Source: Blasia pusilla (lineage: Eukaryota > Marchantiophyta > Marchantiopsida > Blasiales). Taken from it: a stretch of DNA of 64,000 nucleotides. Location of the stretch: contig CM114271.1 of assembly GCA_050084515.1 (NCBI GenBank), positions 50,034,001 to 50,098,000 of the forward strand. Direction: 5' to 3'. Below the pieces are notes generated by a model. The model searched no databases and had not been told where the DNA came from. It saw only the letters and a program-made list of their open reading frames with translations. The translations under genes were made by a program, and so were the position numbers. Positions 1-11,900 of this stretch are shown piece by piece (positions within the stretch are counted from its first letter, which is position 1; each line of letters begins with the position of its first letter).

Positions 1-7
1 TGAGTGT

Positions 8-745
8 CACACCCGTCGGAGCCCGACAGGATGCATGAGGAATGTTTGTGCAACCCGTCGGATCCCGACGGGTTGCAAGTTGCATGTATACAAGGCATGC
101 AAATAGTTTGATCCGGATGGGTTGCAAGCCCTAAGGGTGCAAGTTAACTTGATCTGTAACCCGTCGGATTCCGACAAGTTACGTCTGTCTGCAACCTTTC
201 GGATTCCGACTAGTTGCATGTGTCTCCGACTCCTCGCATTCAAACAGGTTGCGGCTGTCTCCAACTCCTTGGATCCAGACATGTTGCATTAGTCCAAGTT
301 AACTGGAACCCGTCGAATTCCAACAAGTTGCAAAGTTTCGTGTGTGGACACTTCTTGCATGCCAACGGAATCCGATAGGTTGCACAAGGATTTTCGAGAC
401 CGGACCGGCCTGCTTCTCACAGCCCGTCCGATTTTGACGGATTGCAGTAACAGGTTCCTAGGTGGTGGGTTGCAATAAGAGGTTCCTAGGAAATTCCAAG
501 GATGCCTCCGACTTGCAACCCGTTTCAAGTGAGAGGCTGGAAAATCCATGCATGATCAGTCCGATTTCGATGACTTGCACTTGGATCTTCCAGCCCGGAG
601 TGGCCAAAGTTACTTGCAACCCGTCTGAATGCGACGGGTTGCACTAGGTGGTTCCTAGGTGTTGCAACACGTCAGAAACCGATGGGTTGCACAGTCATTC
701 ATGGGATGCCTTTGACTTGCACCCCGTCTGGTTCCGACAGGTTGC
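8..745. repeat. Array of degenerate palindromic repeats
   Basis: About 14 spaced copies of a roughly 26-30 bp imperfect palindrome occur here. The left half resembles GCAACCCGTCGGAT and the right half is its reverse complement, CCGACGGGTTGC. Clear units lie near 50-77, 156-183, 191-218, 305-333, 419-448, 614-643, 663-691 and 716-745. Spacing is irregular (about 35-110 bp) and units differ by point changes, so this is not a CRISPR array or a simple tandem satellite. The same motif recurs at about 2483-2512, beyond the SWIM-finger ORF. This fits subterminal repeats of a DNA transposon that includes that ORF, but that link is inference. No coding function is assigned. Confidence 0.75.
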
Positions 746-905
746 TTTTTTTCTTCGCTTATAGAGCTATTTTTGTTCCCTTCTCATATTGCCGTCGTTG
801 TAGGGATTGAACATTCATGAAAATGCCCACTGCCCCAACACAAGGGGAGTAGAGAGTTTTCATTCCTCCTAGAGATCGTCACAAGCATGCCAAAGAATTT
901 CACTT

Positions 906-1319
906 GTGGAGGGATGGCAACAAGACCAAGCAAGAGCAATCCTACAATCTACAGCATCCCATATCTTCCTCACAAAAGGCATAACTAAAGGAAAGGGGCC
1001 TTTGATTTACAAGCTCTATGTCAAGGCAGCTGTGAGATCTGGTGATGAGAAACTCTATGTAGAAGCCTTCAATCGGTGCGTAGCTGGAACTCCCCTCAAG
1101 CAAGATGTCCACATTGGTGGGGATATTCGTGGGCGTGTTTCAAGACGTCCCATACAGATGGTGGTAGAGCAGTCCGAGCAAGACTCGTGGAGACTAGATA
1201 AGTATCTTGACTTCAGGCAAGTGAAGAGCCTTCATCAAGGACCAAACCCAGTGATTTATTTGGATGAAGAAATTACGCCGCCCAGGTATTTGGAGACCCC
1301 GTATTGCTCCCAAATTTGA
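906..1319 (+). pseudogene. ORF upstream of the SWIM-finger protein, probable part of the same decayed transposase
   Basis: A 137-residue open frame with no domain I can name. It includes the charged segment LYVKAAVRSGDEKLYVEAF and ends in a stop at 1317. It lies 118 bp upstream of the SWIM-finger ORF on the same strand and within the span bounded by the palindromic repeats. It may be an N-terminal exon or a frameshifted part of one MULE/FAR1-like transposase gene. No catalytic motif is visible. It could also be an unrelated spurious ORF. Confidence 0.3.
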
Positions 1320-1436
1320 GTAGAAGTAACTTCTCCAAAATCAGTGAATGTTTTATTTCAAAAGCCCTCCGTTGCTGGAAGTTTGCAACATCCGGTCTTT
1401 GGGGTAGTTTAACATTATGGGATTTCGGTCATTGAG

Positions 1437-2231
1437 GTGGATTGCAACCTCAAAAGGTGGCATATATCTCGGAGCAACCCTAGATGTGGACCCACTTGTA
1501 GGGCAGGATCTGATGGCATTAGGAGAGCATGTGGCACTTTCCTAAATAAGAACTATACAAGGACTAGACGACCACTGCCTGGCTTCTGGGGACTCAAAAC
1601 CTTTGATCATTTCACGAGGACCAAGGATCAATTGAAGTACTTCTTCTACCCAAATGAATCCTGCACTATTCGAAAGTCTTATCCGGCTGCCATTGGAGCT
1701 CTAGGGAATACCCCCACGATTTGGCCCATTGTTGCTGGTATGAATTGCACTCAAGACGAAGTGGACAATCTTACAAGTGTCGGTTTCAGACTCGTAGACG
1801 GAGGAAGTTTGGAGCATGTTCGCATTACAAAGACCTTTGCATTTTGGATTCAACCCAAGATTGATGTCGACATGTACCTCGAGAAGGTGGATGATCTCAA
1901 TCCACTATTTCTGTTTGAGTCTAGAAATGGGATGAAGAGAAACAGAATGTGTAGGCCAACGGTGAAGAGAGCAAAGCGAATCGCATCAGCTCGGGAGGCA
2001 AGCATGGAAATCATCGCCACAAAAGATGTTCAGAGTGGCAATGGAATAGGAAGGATGTATTGGGTCAAGAACAACACTATAAATTCAAGTGTCATAAGGT
2101 TGTATGTGGTGCACATATGTTGCTTTCCCACATGTTCCTGTGATGACTTTGTCCAAAGAGAGACAAGTGGGAAAAGGTATTTCCCTTGTAAGCACATGTA
2201 CTATGTGTTGCTTGTAGTTTTACGAGTCTAG
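1437..2231 (+). pseudogene. SWIM zinc-finger protein, MULE/FAR1-like transposase remnant
   Basis: A 264-residue open frame. Near its C-terminus it has CSCDDFVQR, then FPCKHMYYVLL, giving the C-x-C-xn-C-x-H ligand pattern of a SWIM zinc finger. SWIM fingers close the transposase domain of plant MULE and FAR1/FHY3 proteins and are also found in related host proteins. The middle part (YFFYPNESCTIRKSYPAAIG) has no catalytic acidic triad that I can recognise. The frame is shorter than a complete MULE transposase (usually 600 residues or more). Palindromic repeats flank it on both sides. I read it as a transposase-derived remnant. A short domesticated SWIM protein is the alternative. Confidence 0.5.
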
Positions 2232-2482
2232 GAGGTAGGAGTAGGAATCCACCAACCAATTCTGTCCCTCAAGGAAGTGCAAAGTAGTCTAAAGAAACCA
2301 CTTTGAGGATGCAAAATAAAGTCTTAGATTTGACTTTCATTTGCCAGAACCTTCACTTTGAGCTTGAACTCTATTCAGCCAAGAGAAAAATGATATATTT
2401 TTTGCAAACCTTGGATGGAAAAAGTGATTTTTTCCACATTTTTTATTCCTATGATTTTTCAGTTTTAAAAATTTTGTGCAAT

Positions 2483-2512
2483 TTGCAACCCATCGGATTC
2501 AAACGGGTTGTC
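2483..2512. repeat. Isolated unit of the palindromic repeat family
   Basis: TTGCAACCCATCGGATTCAA followed by ACGGGTTGTC matches the palindromic units at 8-745. It lies about 250 bp downstream of the SWIM-finger ORF, so the repeat family brackets that ORF. Confidence 0.6.
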
Positions 2513-3385
2513 AAAATGTGAAAGAGGAAAAAAATTTGTGGAAGTGCCTAAGCACTGAGAAAAAAAGTGCAAAAAAGTCACATAAAAAATTTCTTCTCTT
2601 CAACCCAACGGAAACTCTCCTCAAATCACAGGAAACTATCTTACAAAAAAAGTATCTCTTTGGGTTGAAGGTAGTTTCCTCTCTCCTCTCTTCCTCTCCT
2701 CTTAGCGCCTTGGTGGAGATTGATCCACACGAGGGAACCAATGGATGGCTGGCCAGGGTTCCCCAATTGTTCACATTGTCAAAGGCACTATATTCACCGT
2801 CGATGATGCCTTGACAACCAGTAGTACCCACATGTGAGGCGGGTGCGTCGACGTCACGAGGAGTTGGAGAGACGACTCCTATGCCGGCTTAGGAGGATCT
2901 TGTGTTGACCATGTTGTTGGAGGTGACCACCAGGGTGAGCCAGACTCAGTTGTTTTCCGCGATGGAGTTGGCGAGGTTGGGAGTTGGGCTAGCAGAGGTG
3001 TTCCGGCTGGACGCCACGTTGTGTGAGCGTGGAGAGGTGACTTCCTCTCGTTCAGAGGTAGTTGAGGAGATTGTGGACTTGCCCTCGAAGCAGGTGCTCG
3101 AGACGTCCTCCACTGAGTCATGGCATGCGTCGACGGCAAAGTTGGTAGATATGCCAACTCGACACACCAGGTATGGTGTTGTTGGATAAACGAGCAGGAG
3201 TGTTTTGCTTGGTTAGTCCCATAGATATGATGTACCATCCGCAATGCTTCCTACTTGATTTGAGAGCGCATCCCTTGATGTTAGGGAAGGCGACAGGTTT
3301 GGCGTTGGATTTATGAAAAGGCAATCTCGAGCGTTGTCCCTTTCAAAAATAGACCTCTATTGGGGGCGCATCACCCACGTAGTAC

Positions 3386-3634
3386 ATGACGCGGCAGGAG
3401 TTAGTGATTAGACTCTACCCAAAGCATGAGAAGGATAGTATGATGGTGCCCACTCGGACGATTACGAAACGGACAGAGTCATATGATGTGTTGGTAGGGA
3501 GTACGGTGTTGTACCCTCTAGGTTTCATTCTGGATTTTTGGGAGGAGAGAGTTTCTTATCGGCCAAGTTGGCGATCAAGTGATAGACGGGTGAGCCATCT
3601 ACCGATGCAATTTGTAGGGAGTAGTGGTGGTTGA
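3386..3634 (+). pseudogene. Retropepsin region remnant of Ty3 copy 1
   Basis: The translated segment contains ESYDVLVGSTVLYPLGFILD, which matches the C-terminal half of the element protease in copy 2 (ESYDVLVGGAMLYPMGFSLD) and copy 3 (ESYDVLVGSIVLYPLGFILD). The upstream part that should carry the catalytic DSGA is out of frame and altered (TTGATTTGAGAGCGCATCCC near 3256). It is non-functional. Confidence 0.7.
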
Positions 3635-3985
3635 TGATACGGTGACTACGTTGGCAACATTCAAATGTGGTTTTCGGTGATCAGGAGTGTTTTGGGAGAG
3701 GAGCACAAATGCAGAGGACATTCCTGTATTATTTTTGGGGACGAGCATTAAGATGCGTGGAGTGCAGATGAGCTCGTGAGGCAGGTGTGGAGCCGTGCCT
3801 ATGTTTGGAGGAGGGTACAAGAGTGTTAGATCTGTTCGGAGGGATCCACACGGCGGGTTGCTGCAGTGTGGTAATATTATGAGGATGACGGCACACATGG
3901 TGCTAGATGTGTATAGGATAGTAGATCTTGCTGAGTACATATGTGTGTACTATCTGGAGTTGGGGGAACCCAAGTGCCAACTAGG

Positions 3986-4767
3986 GGGGCGGTTGTGGGG
4001 TCCGAGTGTATATGTGTGAGTATGTTTCATTTATGTGTGGAGCTACCCATATGTTGGGGAAGATTGGTGTTGAGTGGTGTGTAGATGTTACCAACAATAT
4101 GGATTGTGTAGTGATGTGTATGCGCACGACAACTGTCACATCTTATTTCGATGTAGGTAGAGTTCTATCGCGTCGACGACAAAGAGAGTCAACGGGAAAT
4201 TCCGGTATAACTTCGTCTCAGGATATTGGGTGAGGTTGGCGACATGTCTATGGTGTCTGAAACATCATTTATGGCTATTTTCCTATTTTGGTTTTAGTCC
4301 GTCAGTGACCCGTAGACCGAGTCAACGATCACCTCATAACTTTGTGTACGCAGATTACTGTTGGTAGGGCTATTTTTGGAGGGAGCCTTTTGGCTCTTCC
4401 AAAGGTTATAAGAGTGAGGAGGATGGCTTTTCCAAGCCATGTGTCTCATGTTGAGCCTTAGGAGCGCCTCTCTTGCATAGACATATGTGGATGTGTAGGA
4501 GTTAGGGTGCTAGCGTCCAAATTCCCTCATAGCATATAGTGGATGTGTTTTGATATGGCGATGTAGATTCATGAGTGGAGTTTTAGGCCGGGTGAGCCAT
4601 TTTTTCTACTCTTGATTTTTGGGGCGGGTTGTGGGATCCCAGTGTATATGCGTGAGTATGTTTCATTTATATGTGGATCTATTTGTATGTTGGGGAATAT
4701 CGGTGTTGTGCGGTGTGTAGATGTGACCAGCGATATGGGTTGTGTAGCGATGTGTATGCACACGATA
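3986..4767 (+). repeat. End-start-end (A-B-A') junction of Ty3 copy 1
   Basis: Segment A (3986-4131) begins with the purine-rich run GGGGCGGTTGTGGGGTCC and ends GCGCACGAC-A. Segment B (4134-4620) starts TGTCACATC and resembles the 5' end of copy 3 (44354 onward), including the GAGCCTTTTGGCTCTTCC block and the TTTTAGGCCGGGTG block. Segment A' (4621-4767) repeats A with about 85% identity by eye and ends CACACGATA. Only two bases (AC) lie between A and B. This can be read as a tandem of two elements, the second reduced to its ends, or as a split terminal repeat. Confidence 0.75.
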
Positions 4768-7300
4768 GGTTTGAAAGGACAGGTATCAAGACTAGAGGAG
4801 GGTTTCTCTAACCCCATCCCCTCTTAATAACATACATAGACAGATAGATTCTTGGGTTTTCTTGTTGTCAAAATATATGTTAGCAAAATATTTCCTTTTT
4901 ACTACATTTGGTGCATAGATAGGTTTGATTAGATGTAAAGTATTAGTATTGTAACTTCCAAATTCTAAATGTGATCCAAAATGAACTCAAAGTACCTATC
5001 CAACATAAAACCAAATATAATTTATGATGGAAAATATAGAAAGATTGGAAAGAAAAATCCAAAATGATTTTACAAAGATTTTGAACTTTCAATTATTAAA
5101 AAGTTATGATCAATAACATGGAAAAAGTCCTAAGAAAAGGAAAGTAATCCCCATGTAGTTAAAAATTGATGGAAATCCTGAAAATTGGACTTTGCATGAA
5201 TGGATATTTTGTCCTTCCTTCAATTATCAAGCAAATATTGACGGTTAAATAAAAAGAAACTAAATCCTTCCTTTTTTTTATGATTAATACTAGAATCTAA
5301 TAAGATTTTATTAGTAAGAAATTGATGCATTGATACTAAGTGAATTGTTCTAGATCCATATATAAGTAACATATCTTCCCACCCGTAATTGGAAGCCATT
5401 GCCAAAAAACAAGATTGCATACTAGTTTGGACTAATATAAAGATATAATTATGCCCAAGAGCCATAAATCTCCATCTTGGAAATTTCCTAGCCTAGCACT
5501 CGTGCTCATCCACTACCATTGGCTTTGCACCCTACTTGCCTATTACATTTTTTTTTTAAGATATGGCAAATATTGACATGCAACACTATACTAGTTACTA
5601 AATAGTTTTATCTATTTTATAATCAAAATTAGGAAGAGAAATTAATGTGGAAAGAATATTCTAGAAGAAACTAATCATATAATAATTTGTCGAAGAGATC
5701 TTTTCATAGAACTCATGTGGGGATATATCCTCTTCTTTCCACATTAATTTCTCTCCTTTGAATTATAATATAGAGGAAATTATTTAATACTCCATTCATG
5801 CGGAGCCACATGCCACTTATGTGCTTTCAAAAAATATAACATGCGTATTAAATTTCCTCTTTCAATGAAAAAACCTTCACTTCTTTATGAATTTCCTTTT
5901 TTCATATCATAACCCTCCTTCCTCTACTAATAATACAAAAAGAGTAGGGTATCATGTCCAAATGTGTAGGTTTTAGCCTGGTCCATATCTCTCTATTTTT
6001 TCTGAAAATGTGCATTTTTTATTCTACAAAAATACGAATTTTCTTGAAACTACTATGCATAAAATATTCCACAAATCCACACACATTGCACATAGGCAAG
6101 TGGGCTTTGGTAACTAATTATGTGTCTCCATGGTGAGGCTTGCACCTTTGGTTTGCCATTTCGAATTCCAAAAAAATGTCAGAAACATGACGAGAGGAAC
6201 TAAAGGAGCATGTGAAGAGTATTTTTTAAAGTCAATTTGTGTTTCACCGGGTATGTATACCTCTCCTCACTTTTTTTGAAAATTCATCCACCAGCTTCTT
6301 GTAAGAGTTGCATGATGTTCGATTTTATTCTTGCACAAAATAGTTTTATCCGGTGAATAATCAATTTGACATGTCTTTACCCTCTCTTTAAAAAAGCTGT
6401 ACTCATAAACTTAACTTTTTTCAACTTCCACTACTCCAATTTTTTTGGCTACTTCTACAAATGAAATTCCCTATCATCAAAATTACTTGTAGATATATCT
6501 TGGGTCAACTCATTTCCGGCTATGCTCTGTTTGATCCTTCCATTTTGAACTGGAAGTTTTTACAAAGAATGCCGGATATGTATGAACCTCCTAAAGCATA
6601 TAGCTATCGTTGCATCAAATTAAGAAACCCTAGTATGACATCTCATATTAGGGACTCTTCTCAAAAGTCTCTTCTTAAAATATTTTCTGAAATAAAAACA
6701 TATAAAAATTTTAATCAGATTTTTATTCGGATCTAGTGAGATTTCTCTTACTGTTTGGGAAGAGAGTTCTCCTCTATTTTGACTTTGGCGACCTAGTAGA
6801 CACGTACACTATCCCAAGTTTTCCCGCTTGTAAAAAGTAGATTACTTTCTATTCATGGAAAGTGTTTTTATCCGTCTATGAGGCCTTCACGTATTGGACT
6901 CTTTGAGTCCCTTTCTTTAATTCCGGATGAATTTTTCATCACCGACTTATTTATTTATTTATTGAGACCTCTTCCGTTTACGAGGATCCGGGTAGTGCCG
7001 ACATTGAGATCCGAAAGATATCTATACTATTGAAAGAATCCGGGGTCTTAGCCAAGGACTTCCTCCGCATGACACATATGCATTTTAGGCCCTTCTCGTG
7101 TTGACATGTGACGGATTTAACAGGAGCTAATAGTTAAGAAGGACGGACCGGTTTCACCCGTGCGCACGGGCAAAGGCTAGTCCCATGTAAAACTGCCACA
7201 CAAGGAAAAAGAATTTCATTCCTAAGAAAAAGGAATCAGTGTTTTATTACGGCCCTACATACATTTTTTCATCCACACTAATTACTTTCTGTCCCACCCC
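4768..7300. other. AT-rich intergenic DNA without recognisable genes
   Basis: AT-rich, low-complexity sequence. The few short open frames have no domain-like composition and no conserved motif. I see no tRNA, LTR pair or terminal inverted repeat. The stretch at 6440-7100 is less AT-rich and could be an old element remnant, but nothing supports a call. Confidence 0.5.
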
Positions 7301-8929
7301 TCCCAAAAGGGTTTTGGAGACTGGTTTCGTTGAATTAAAAAAAACAGCCCGTAAAATAAAATATTTATCAGGTTCGCAATTTTGTGGAGAAAAGTAGCTT
7401 GTCCGGTCCTTTGCATAATTGCTCCGTACCCTAGTACAAAATAAAAGGACTTAAAAGAGGGATTGCATGGAATCTAGTGGATGATTGGATCATGTTTAGT
7501 TGTTGCGCGCGGAGTCCTACAAGAGAATGCAAGTAGTTGGAACGAGATAACAAATGGATAACGTAATGCGGAAAGAGAGGGTGAAATGGTGCATGGAACC
7601 GCTCTCGCTGGAGCTCTTGGTCGTTGGCCGTGCGAACTAGACGTGCGGCCAGGTGTGGAGGTTGAAAGCGAGCTGTTTCATGGAAGCATTTGATTGCTGG
7701 CGGTGCATAATTACAGGTCTGTTGCAAGCTCCAGTGCATGGCGACGAAGATCTAATCGGATCATGGACGCTTTTCCGCTGTTGGAGGTGTTGGGTGTGAA
7801 AAACGACGGTGTGATCGTAACTCGGCATGGAATGAAGAGCGGAGAGCGAGTCCGAGGGAGGGCGCCCTAAACTGCCAGGGTCCCTCCTTCCCAGCTAATT
7901 CTTATGCAGGAAGGAAAGCCTGCATAAGAAGGGTGACTAAAGGAGTTGAGTACGCCAAGGCCACACCCGGTAGCTGCGCCGAGGTAAACTAAACGGTAAG
8001 AGCGGGTGAGAATCGGGCAGAGCCGCAACTTTTGTGCGAGCACTCTCCCTCGACCTGCAGAGATCCAGCTGGAGCGACGCGAGCCTGATGGCGCAGCGGA
8101 GACAGTCTGCCACGAAGGTCAAGCTGGACAGCCACGAACGTCGATACAGGGAGGCTCGAGGAGAATGAAACGGAAGGAAGAGGCTAAATCTGATGCGCAG
8201 CACGCTGGCGGACGGAATGCTCGCGTGTGACAGTGTGATTCCGGAGGAGCAAGATCGAGCGGCAGCGCGGACGAGAGAAATCACTAGAAAAGAGCGCGGG
8301 GTGGGGGTCCCACTCGAATCGCTACTCCAATGAAGAGGTCGTCGGGAGCCCGAAGGCCCCGAACAAGTGGAGCTAGTAATCGGGAGGAAAGGCGAGGTAA
8401 TAATAACAGAGAGACACAGAGCGATCTCTCGGTCCTATTTAGGCATCAAAAGCTGGCATTGCGTGGGACCTACGGTGTCCCTACGTGGATCTCTACCATT
8501 TGGCCTCCGTGATTTGGCCTCACAGCAGGTGTCCGCGTTGAGTCCAGGTGTTGGCACCACAGCGCTTTGCTTACGAACACCTTTGGTGCGGGTATGGCCT
8601 GGCAAATTCCAACGAATTGTTCCCCTCTTGTCGACTTTTTACTGTATCCGCGATCGCTCGCGATTTTCGTCCTGCCACTCGCGCTCTGCCTTTAAATGCT
8701 CGATACCTGTTTCTAGCTCGTCAATAATTCGCGTTGCGCTGCAGAGATAAGCCTCCCTTCCACGGTCTGTACCTGTTGATCCTCCCCGGTGAATTCAGCT
8801 GGAGGACATAGACCCGCGGACGAGCTTTGAGGTCCGTTTTTCGGTAGCAGGGTTTGGAAGTTTGCGTGTGTTGGGTCGAAGAAGTTGAGAACGAAGTGCC
8901 AGATTGTTCGTCGAGTTTGACAGAGGATC
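7301..8929. promoter_or_regulatory. Upstream region of the coiled-coil gene
   Basis: No convincing coding region; the short frames at 7430-8750 overlap on both strands without coding character. A TATA-like TTTAAATG lies at about 8692, some 240 bp before the ATG at 8930. The intervening sequence has no in-frame upstream start that would extend the protein, so it is probably the 5' leader. Assigning this stretch as promoter rests only on position and this weak box. Confidence 0.35.
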
Positions 8930-11900
8930 ATGGCTGACGTTGTGGCACCTCCCAAAACTGTGGACGACGCCCATAAACAGATGACCGTCGCAGAAGTTCC
9001 GCCTGCCGTGACAGCCGAGGCAGCGCCAACTCGGGCGGTAGATGTTCAGAGTCCGAAAGAGAAGACTGTCGAAGGCAGTGTCGTAGAAACACCAGCTACC
9101 AAGTCTCCACCCATATCACCCAAGTCTGGCGCTAATATTTCTCCTGCGAAGAAGGGGTCCAATCTCAAGGCTGAAGCGTTTGCTGAAGCCCACAGTAAGA
9201 GAGTGGAGACAGAAGCAGCCGCCTTCTTGGAAGCTGAAAGTCGCAAGGCGGAGGCTCATGCACAGAAACTGCAGGTTTGTCCCCTCGTTTTCTTCGCAAT
9301 TATGACACGATCATTACTGCTTCGGAATGTTTGTATTTCTTTCCATTTCCTTACATTTTCACTTTTTTATGAGCTCCTCTTACTCTAGATCTGCTGGTGG
9401 ACAAATATCATGTTGCCTTCCGGAAAGCATATTCACAGGTCGTAAAATTGCGCCATAGTATCTGCACGGAGTTAGTGGATCCCGATTGTTGTGCTGTTCG
9501 AGCTCAAATTCTGACCATCTTATGATTGTTGAGTTTAGGATGATAGGAGTATTATTGATTTGTGAGAGCAAGCGAATTTTTGAACAAGAAATCGTAGAGG
9601 CGGGGATGATAATTTGTGAACCTTCGTAGTTGGGAAGAAGCTCCATTTGTAAGGAGGATGAATGTAAGATAAACCGAATGAGAGATTGTCGCAGGCAAAA
9701 GCAGAAATGGACCGGATGAGAGAAGAGCAGAAAGCGATAGAAGCTCGCAAGAAGGAGGAGCAGCGCGCGGATTTGCTAATCCATAACACACAGGTAACTT
9801 AAAAGTTTTAAGAATTGCGCCCAATTCCGGCATTAGAATTGCCCATCTGTCGCATTTCAACACCTTTCAGCTTTGCATCCCGACAAATGGGTGTTTGAAT
9901 CAATCGCTTGAATCTTTCGATTGCAGCCGAAATTGTATAGACTAAGCTTGTTGTGGATACAGTGGATAGCAGTACATATCATGCGAGGCAAGTTTTTCAT
10001 CATGACACTAGACTTGGGTGCAATTGTCTTTCATTTGCAGATTAAAGTTGACAAGATAATGACACAAGCGAATGAGAAAGCATTGGCGATCAAATCGGCG
10101 GCACAGGAAGAGTCTGAGAAACTGATTGCTGATGCCAACGTTCGAGCCGAAAGGGTGAGTGCTATTGTAAACTCACCTATATTTCCAGTTCCCTGCAAAT
10201 TTCTGGTGCTGAACATTTCAAATACAGCATAATGTGCGGGAACTGCGTTAGATGAGATGATTCTTCTTGAACCAGCAAAGTCCAATTGTGGCAAGCTATC
10301 AGTACCTCACAGACTCCGAGGATTTTAGGATTCACGAACTGACTGCGACCAAAATTTTCAAGTGTACTATGGTGCTTTACTCTACAGAATTAATAACCAC
10401 ACCTTCACGAGAGTTCCTGAACACTTGTGATGTAACAACTAAATTCTGTGCTTCATATTTAGATTAATTATCATTAGTAGCCGTGCCGGTCGTGAAGAAA
10501 ACTAATATCAACCGGACAATGTTTTGTTTGTCTTCTAACACCGTACAACTGTTCCTGAAGATTGAGTATTTGTGAGTGCCATTCCTTCAAGGAATGGCAC
10601 TCACAAATACTTGAATTTATTCTTTACAGTTATTTCGATTTTCTTAGGTTACCTTAGTGACCCGAGTTTCATGTGACAAAAGTACGATCTTGAGGAAAGA
10701 ATTAACTGCTATGCTTGGAATGTGTCCTTCTGGCTGGATTGAGTATGGAGGTCATTGCAACCAACCTTTTCCTAGCTTGGAATTAGAAATACTGGTTTTA
10801 ATCCAGCAGCAAGCGATCGTGTCACCAAACTTATTTGAATCACAGCAACCTTCCTTGAACTTCTAGTACGTGGAAAGTGGGAGAAAATATCTTTGTTATC
10901 TCATTTGATGGGTTACGATGAGCAGCCATGGACTTTATGTTCCATGCCATATCATTTCCTATTATAGTAATTGGAGTGATTAATCAAGTAGATACATCGT
11001 TTTTTATGGTTCTCTACTTCTAGGGAGACCTGTCCAAATCTACGTAATCTACATCTGATTGTGGCGGAAGTTCGCTGAGCTGACGCTAAAGTTGATCAGA
11101 TGTAACGATTGTGTAGTGCTATAGGTTCCTAATTTAATGTCCCGTCTGTGGCACATGCTCAAAAAGACCAAGGCACAATTAACGGAAACCATGACGAAGG
11201 AACTAGCTGAGATTGAAGATAGGACGGAACAAATGAAGGCGGGTGGCGAATTTCCCGTATCCCAACATAAAGGGCTAGGAAAGAAAATCAAAGAGAAGCT
11301 CACTAGGCATCACACTTAGTGAGTGGGTGAGAGTACCTTGTAAATTGGATCTGTTTTCTCGTATGCTCTCCAGTTTCAATTGCGATGCAAAGCCGAGACT
11401 GTTTCCCCGTTGATCACATAGACATTTTAGTATACTCTGGTGAGGGATGTGTGAAACTCTCGAGTGGAATATTCTACTGGTTCATTTTATGATGCGAAAA
11501 ACTCTGAGTCGCTTTTGTAATTTGGGATTTCAATTTAGGCATATAGGCGTTGTCGTATGGAGATTACTACCTCGCAGCCTCTAGCTGGTGGTGTCTGAAT
11601 CTGCAGTGACGATGGTTAGAAGATGCAATCTACCAGCATTTATTATTTCCTTGGAGACTAGTCCTTACTCATGTGATATTCTCATAAGATCTAAACAGAG
11701 CTGCGTCGGAGATGTTTTATGTTTGTGAATTTCGGGTTATGCGTGAGATTGTCTGCTTAGAGACCGTAGTCTTACTGCTTCACGTTTTTTGTCTGGCACT
11801 CAATGATTCCAATAGGCAAAAGCACAGATAGAAGAGGATAAGCAAAGGCACATTGCCGAGCTTCGGGATAAAGCGGATCAGTTGGTAGCAGTTGGCGAGC

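Larger units (their letters stand above)
2698..4767 (+). mobile_element. Ty3-type DNMT element, copy 1 (internally deleted)
   Basis: Homologous to copy 3 (from about 47640) and copy 2. It starts inside the zinc-knuckle/protease spacer, so the 5' part is missing. The protease region is decayed. A later segment reads VLDLFGGI (about 3821-3846), methyltransferase motif I. It then joins directly to the 3' tail (about 3895), so the rest of the methyltransferase and all of RT, RNase H and integrase are deleted. The 3' end is unusual. A first 3' terminal segment (3986-4131) is followed by a 5' terminal segment (4134-4620) and a second 3' terminal segment (4621-4767). It has no coding capacity. Confidence 0.8.

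Noticed and set aside
8-745. CRISPR-like array
   Set aside because: Units are degenerate, irregularly spaced and palindromic within a plant nuclear context; no cas genes.
3986-4620. A plus B segments taken together as an ordinary 635-bp LTR
   Set aside because: Copies 2 and 3 begin with B alone and end with A alone, each flanked by target duplications, so A+B is not found at both ends of any copy here.
8330-8750. Overlapping plus-strand frames before the coiled-coil gene
   Set aside because: No domain, overlapping frames on both strands, and position consistent with promoter and leader.
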